34,973 nucleotides of DNA, from assembly GCA_016934935.1 (NCBI GenBank), contig JAFGRW010000123.1:1-34973 (forward strand), given 5' to 3'. The notes below the pieces were generated by a model that searched no databases, was not told the DNA's origin, and saw only the letters and a program-made list of their open reading frames with translations. Numbering within the stretch: the first letter of the stretch is position 1; each line of letters opens with the position of its first letter. The stretch comes from Spirochaetota bacterium. Lineage in GTDB: Bacteria; Spirochaetota; UBA4802; JAFGJZ01. Position numbers and translations under genes: made by a program. This document shows positions 32,825 through 34,973 of the stretch, in pieces.

Positions 32825-33994
32825 ATGGAAAATTTTGATTTTTATAACAAGACCAAAATTGTTTTCGGTAAAGATGTCGAAAACAAAGCTGGAGAAGAGT
32901 GTAGGGCTATCGGTTCTAAAGTGCTTCTGCATTATGGCGGTGGTAGCATAAAAAAGAGCGGGCTTTACGACAGGGTCGTTAAGTCACTTAGAGATGCCGG
33001 TGTCGATTATGTCGAGCTTGCAGGTGTTAAGCCTAATCCACGATTGTCCCTTGTTAAAGAGGGTATACAGATATGCCGGAAAGAGAATATCGACCTTATT
33101 TTGGCTGTAGGCGGAGGAAGTGTAATCGATTCCGCAAAGGCAATCGGTGTCGGTGTGCATTATGAGGGTGATGTCTGGGATTTTTATATAGGGAAGGTCT
33201 CACCTGAGAAAATGCTACCGTTAGGAGTTGTTCTTACCATTCCTGCGGCCGGAAGTGAGGCAAGCCCGAGTTCTGTTATCTCAAATGAAGAGGTTCAGCT
33301 TAAAAAAGGACTTACAAATATTTGCTTAAGACCGGAATTTTCTCTATTGAACCCTGAGCTGACATATACCCTTCCTGATTATCAGACTGCCTGCGGAATT
33401 ACCGATATGTTTGCGCATGTAATGGAACGATATTTTACAACAACCAAAGGAGTGGAACTTTCGGACAGACTTTGTGAATCTGTAATGAAAACCGTAGTTC
33501 ACCAGGCATATCGTGTTTTAAAAGATCCCAGCGATTATACAGCAAGATCAGAGATTATGTGGGCTGGAACAATAGCGCACAACGACATGATCGGTTGTGG
33601 GCGTTCGCAGGACTGGAGTTCACATGGCATTGAACACGAAATAAGCGCCATTTATGATGTGGCCCATGGCGCCGGACTTGCCGTGGTTTTCCCCGCGTGG
33701 ATGAAACATGTTTACAAGAACAATATTGGGCGATTCGCTCGATTTGCTCACGAAGTGTTTAATGTTGATTATGATTTTGAAAAACCGGAAAGAACTGCTC
33801 TTGAGGGCATCGCGTCTCTTGAAAGATTTTTTAAAGACATAGGCATGCCCGTCAGATTATCAGAAATGGATATTGATGACAGGAATATTGAAACGATGGC
33901 GTCAAAAGTTACGGGAAACGGAACTCATACTATTGGTGGTTTTAAAGAGCTAAGCAAAGATGATGTGAAGGCGATATTGAAACTTGCACTATGA
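32825..33994 (+). CDS. Iron-containing alcohol (butanol) dehydrogenase
   Basis: A 389-aa group III iron-dependent alcohol dehydrogenase, close to the YqhD/BdhA type. The N-terminus FDFYNKTKIVFGKD is typical. The nucleotide motif is GGGS (96-99). Metal ligands are D194 and H198 (GITDMFAHVMERYF), H267 (SSHGIEHE) and H281 (DVAHGAG), all intact. The enzyme probably reduces short-chain aldehydes with NADPH. GGAGG lies 6 bases before the ATG. It shares an operon with the SDR gene 22 bases downstream. Confidence 0.92.
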   Translation: MENFDFYNKTKIVFGKDVENKAGEECRAIGSKVLLHYGGGSIKKSGLYDRVVKSLRDAGVDYVELAGVKPNPRLSLVKEGIQICRKENIDLILAVGGGSVIDSAKAIGVGVHYEGDVWDFYIGKVSPEKMLPLGVVLTIPAAGSEASPSSVISNEEVQLKKGLTNICLRPEFSLLNPELTYTLPDYQTACGITDMFAHVMERYFTTTKGVELSDRLCESVMKTVVHQAYRVLKDPSDYTARSEIMWAGTIAHNDMIGCGRSQDWSSHGIEHEISAIYDVAHGAGLAVVFPAWMKHVYKNNIGRFARFAHEVFNVDYDFEKPERTALEGIASLERFFKDIGMPVRLSEMDIDDRNIETMASKVTGNGTHTIGGFKELSKDDVKAILKLAL

Positions 33995-34016
33995 TTTTTA
34001 AAGGAGCAGTAATTAT

Positions 34017-34721
34017 ATGATTGATATAAGAGATAAGTGGGCTCTTGTTACAGGAGCAAGCCGCGGAGTAGGGTTTAGAGTCGCAAGGGCTCTTTCAAAA
34101 AATGGAGCAAATGTAATACTGCACTCACGTAAACTGGAAGGAACAGCAGCTCTTTATGAAGAGCTGAAATCAGAAGGTAGTGTTGTTAAACAGGTAGAAG
34201 GCGAACTTGGTGATCCGCTTGCTCTTCAAAACATAATTACAGAAGTTAGCAAGCTGGCGTCTGCTGGTCTTGATATTCTTTATAACAATGCTGCAATAAT
34301 GACTGCTTATCGTAACATATATGAAGTTACAGTCGATGAGTATATGCAGAGTTTTATGGTGAACTGCGTCGCTCCTGCTAAATTATGTGATGCTTTTTTA
34401 CCGGGTATGCTTAAGAAAAATTTTGGCAGAATTGTTAATGTGACAAGTGGTATTGCGGATCAGCCTCAGCTTATGGCGTACAGCTGTTCAAAGGCTGCTC
34501 TGGATCGATATGTACGTGACATGTTGCCAACGCTTGATAAAACAAATGTGCTGATGAATCTGATGGATCCAGGTTGGCTAAGCACCGATCTTGGTGGAGA
34601 CAAGGCTCCAAATCATCCTGATACGGTGCTTCCGGGCGCGTTGGTGCCGGTTCTGCTTGAACAAAGTGATGGTAGTGGTAAACTGTATTGTGCTCAGGAT
34701 TACCGAGAGGATATAAAGTGA
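34017..34721 (+). CDS. Short-chain dehydrogenase/reductase
   Basis: A 234-aa classical SDR. The cofactor motif TGASRGVG (12-19), NNAA (90-93) and the catalytic S144, Y155 and K159 (YSCSK) are all present. HSRK after the second beta strand suggests NADP(H). No substrate can be read from the sequence. AGGAG is present upstream of the ATG. The close spacing behind the iron alcohol dehydrogenase suggests a shared carbonyl-detoxifying or fermentative role, which is inference. Confidence 0.9.
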   Translation: MIDIRDKWALVTGASRGVGFRVARALSKNGANVILHSRKLEGTAALYEELKSEGSVVKQVEGELGDPLALQNIITEVSKLASAGLDILYNNAAIMTAYRNIYEVTVDEYMQSFMVNCVAPAKLCDAFLPGMLKKNFGRIVNVTSGIADQPQLMAYSCSKAALDRYVRDMLPTLDKTNVLMNLMDPGWLSTDLGGDKAPNHPDTVLPGALVPVLLEQSDGSGKLYCAQDYREDIK

Positions 34722-34772
34722 TTGATCAGGAAGTAGAGCAACCCCCGTTTGTCTGGGCGAATATTTAAATAT

Positions 34773-34842
34773 GGTAACTTCAATGAGTGCAATGTTCCAG
34801 AGATAAACATTGTTTCGGTGATATTATCAGAGATTACTATAA
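34773..34842 (+). repeat. Dispersed intergenic repeat, copy 5 (degenerate)
   Basis: GGTAACTTC, then ATGTTCCAGAG (shared with the interior of copy 2), then a tail ATTATCAGAGATTACTATAA that matches copy 1 closely. The right inverted-repeat arm is missing, so it is a decayed or deleted copy. Confidence 0.55.
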
Positions 34843-34861
34843 TTTTTTGAAATCAATAAAA

Positions 34862-34894
34862 GGGGGGGAGCATATTGTGCTTCTCCCTTTTTTA
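34862..34894 (+). terminator. Intrinsic terminator of the dehydrogenase operon
   Basis: GGGGGGGAGCA (34862-34872), loop TATTG and TGCTTCTCCC (34878-34887) form an 10-11-bp stem with a few G-T pairs, followed by TTTTTT. It lies 141 bases after the SDR stop and directly abuts the group II intron. Confidence 0.85.
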
Positions 34895-34973
34895 GTGCGC
34901 CCAGCATGGGCGCAATCTAACGGGTTAAAGTCCCGAGTCTGCCCCGGTAGTGGGAAAGACATAGCTGAACACC
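34895..34973 (+). mobile_element. Group IIC intron, 5' end only
   Basis: The sequence starts GTGCGCCCAGCATGGGCGC, whose 6-bp stem GCGCCC/GGGCGC and GTGYG start are the 5' end of bacterial group II intron domain I. It continues with CGGGTTAAAGTCCCG, another stem, and aligns by eye with the Oceanobacillus iheyensis group IIC intron as I remember it. Insertion immediately behind a terminator hairpin and T-run is the known target preference of class C introns. The rest of the ribozyme and any reverse transcriptase lie beyond the window end. Confidence 0.85.

Noticed and set aside
34895..34973. Riboswitch or tRNA-like RNA at the window end
   Set aside because: GTGCGCCCAGCATGGGCGC and the following stem match group II intron domain I, and the site directly behind a terminator fits a class C intron.

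Overview
The window is moderately AT-rich bacterial chromosome, gene-dense and largely housekeeping in character. It most likely comes from a member of the Spirochaetota. The reasons are a long (677 aa) FliD of the spirochaetal type behind a sigma-28-like promoter, a complete bat (MoxR/DUF58/BatA-D) operon like that of Leptospira, a lipoprotein with a relaxed lipobox, and a mix of PilZ, SpoIIE-phosphatase and Mcs/Clp genes. The phylum assignment is inference, because there is no rRNA or other phylogenetic marker here.

Layout. 1-408: tandem hairpins ending an unseen upstream transcript, then a probable promoter. 409-7527: a tightly packed seven-gene bat operon (MoxR ATPase, DUF58 protein, short BatD-like membrane protein, BatA, BatB, BatC, BatD). 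7519-9763 (minus): FecR-domain lipoprotein, MmcQ/YjbR protein and MazG. 9764-10360: gene-free, with one copy of a dispersed repeat and a candidate promoter-to-terminator small RNA. 10361-13162 (minus): citramalate synthase and a membrane-anchored zinc metallopeptidase. 13163-16609: sigma-28-like promoter, fliD and an unrecognised 335-aa protein; a PilZ gene faces them. 17265-19195: argH and a membrane methyltransferase. 19196-19596: an expanded, composite copy of the repeat. 19597-22916: CapA-like protein, HisJ-type phosphatase, a small Cys-rich membrane protein and HisC. 23197-28500: mcsA-mcsB-clpC and a cardiolipin synthase-like PLD. 28617-31346 (minus): agmatine deiminase, N-carbamoylputrescine amidase (agmatine to putrescine) and an esterase-like hydrolase. 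31488-34721: SpoIIE-type phosphatase, then an iron alcohol dehydrogenase and SDR pair. 34722-34973: degenerate repeat, intrinsic terminator, and the 5' end of a group IIC intron inserted right behind that terminator and running off the window.

The most notable observations are these. (1) The mcsA-mcsB-clpC cluster encodes an McsB in which the catalytic Cys, both Glu of the NEED loop and two ATP-binding Arg positions are all replaced, while the ClpC N-domain keeps both Glu of the phospho-arginine pockets. This suggests a pseudokinase or a repurposed adaptor. (2) A family of intergenic repeats has terminal inverted repeats (GGGAACTTCGAAAAATT / AATTTTTCG-AAGTTCC) and a separable 3' tail module (AGTTAATTATTAGAGGTTACC). 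There are intact, truncated, composite and tail-only copies in this one window. (3) There is a candidate orphan small RNA between the FecR lipoprotein gene and cimA. (4) An unknown protein sits in the slot downstream of fliD where export chaperones are usually found.
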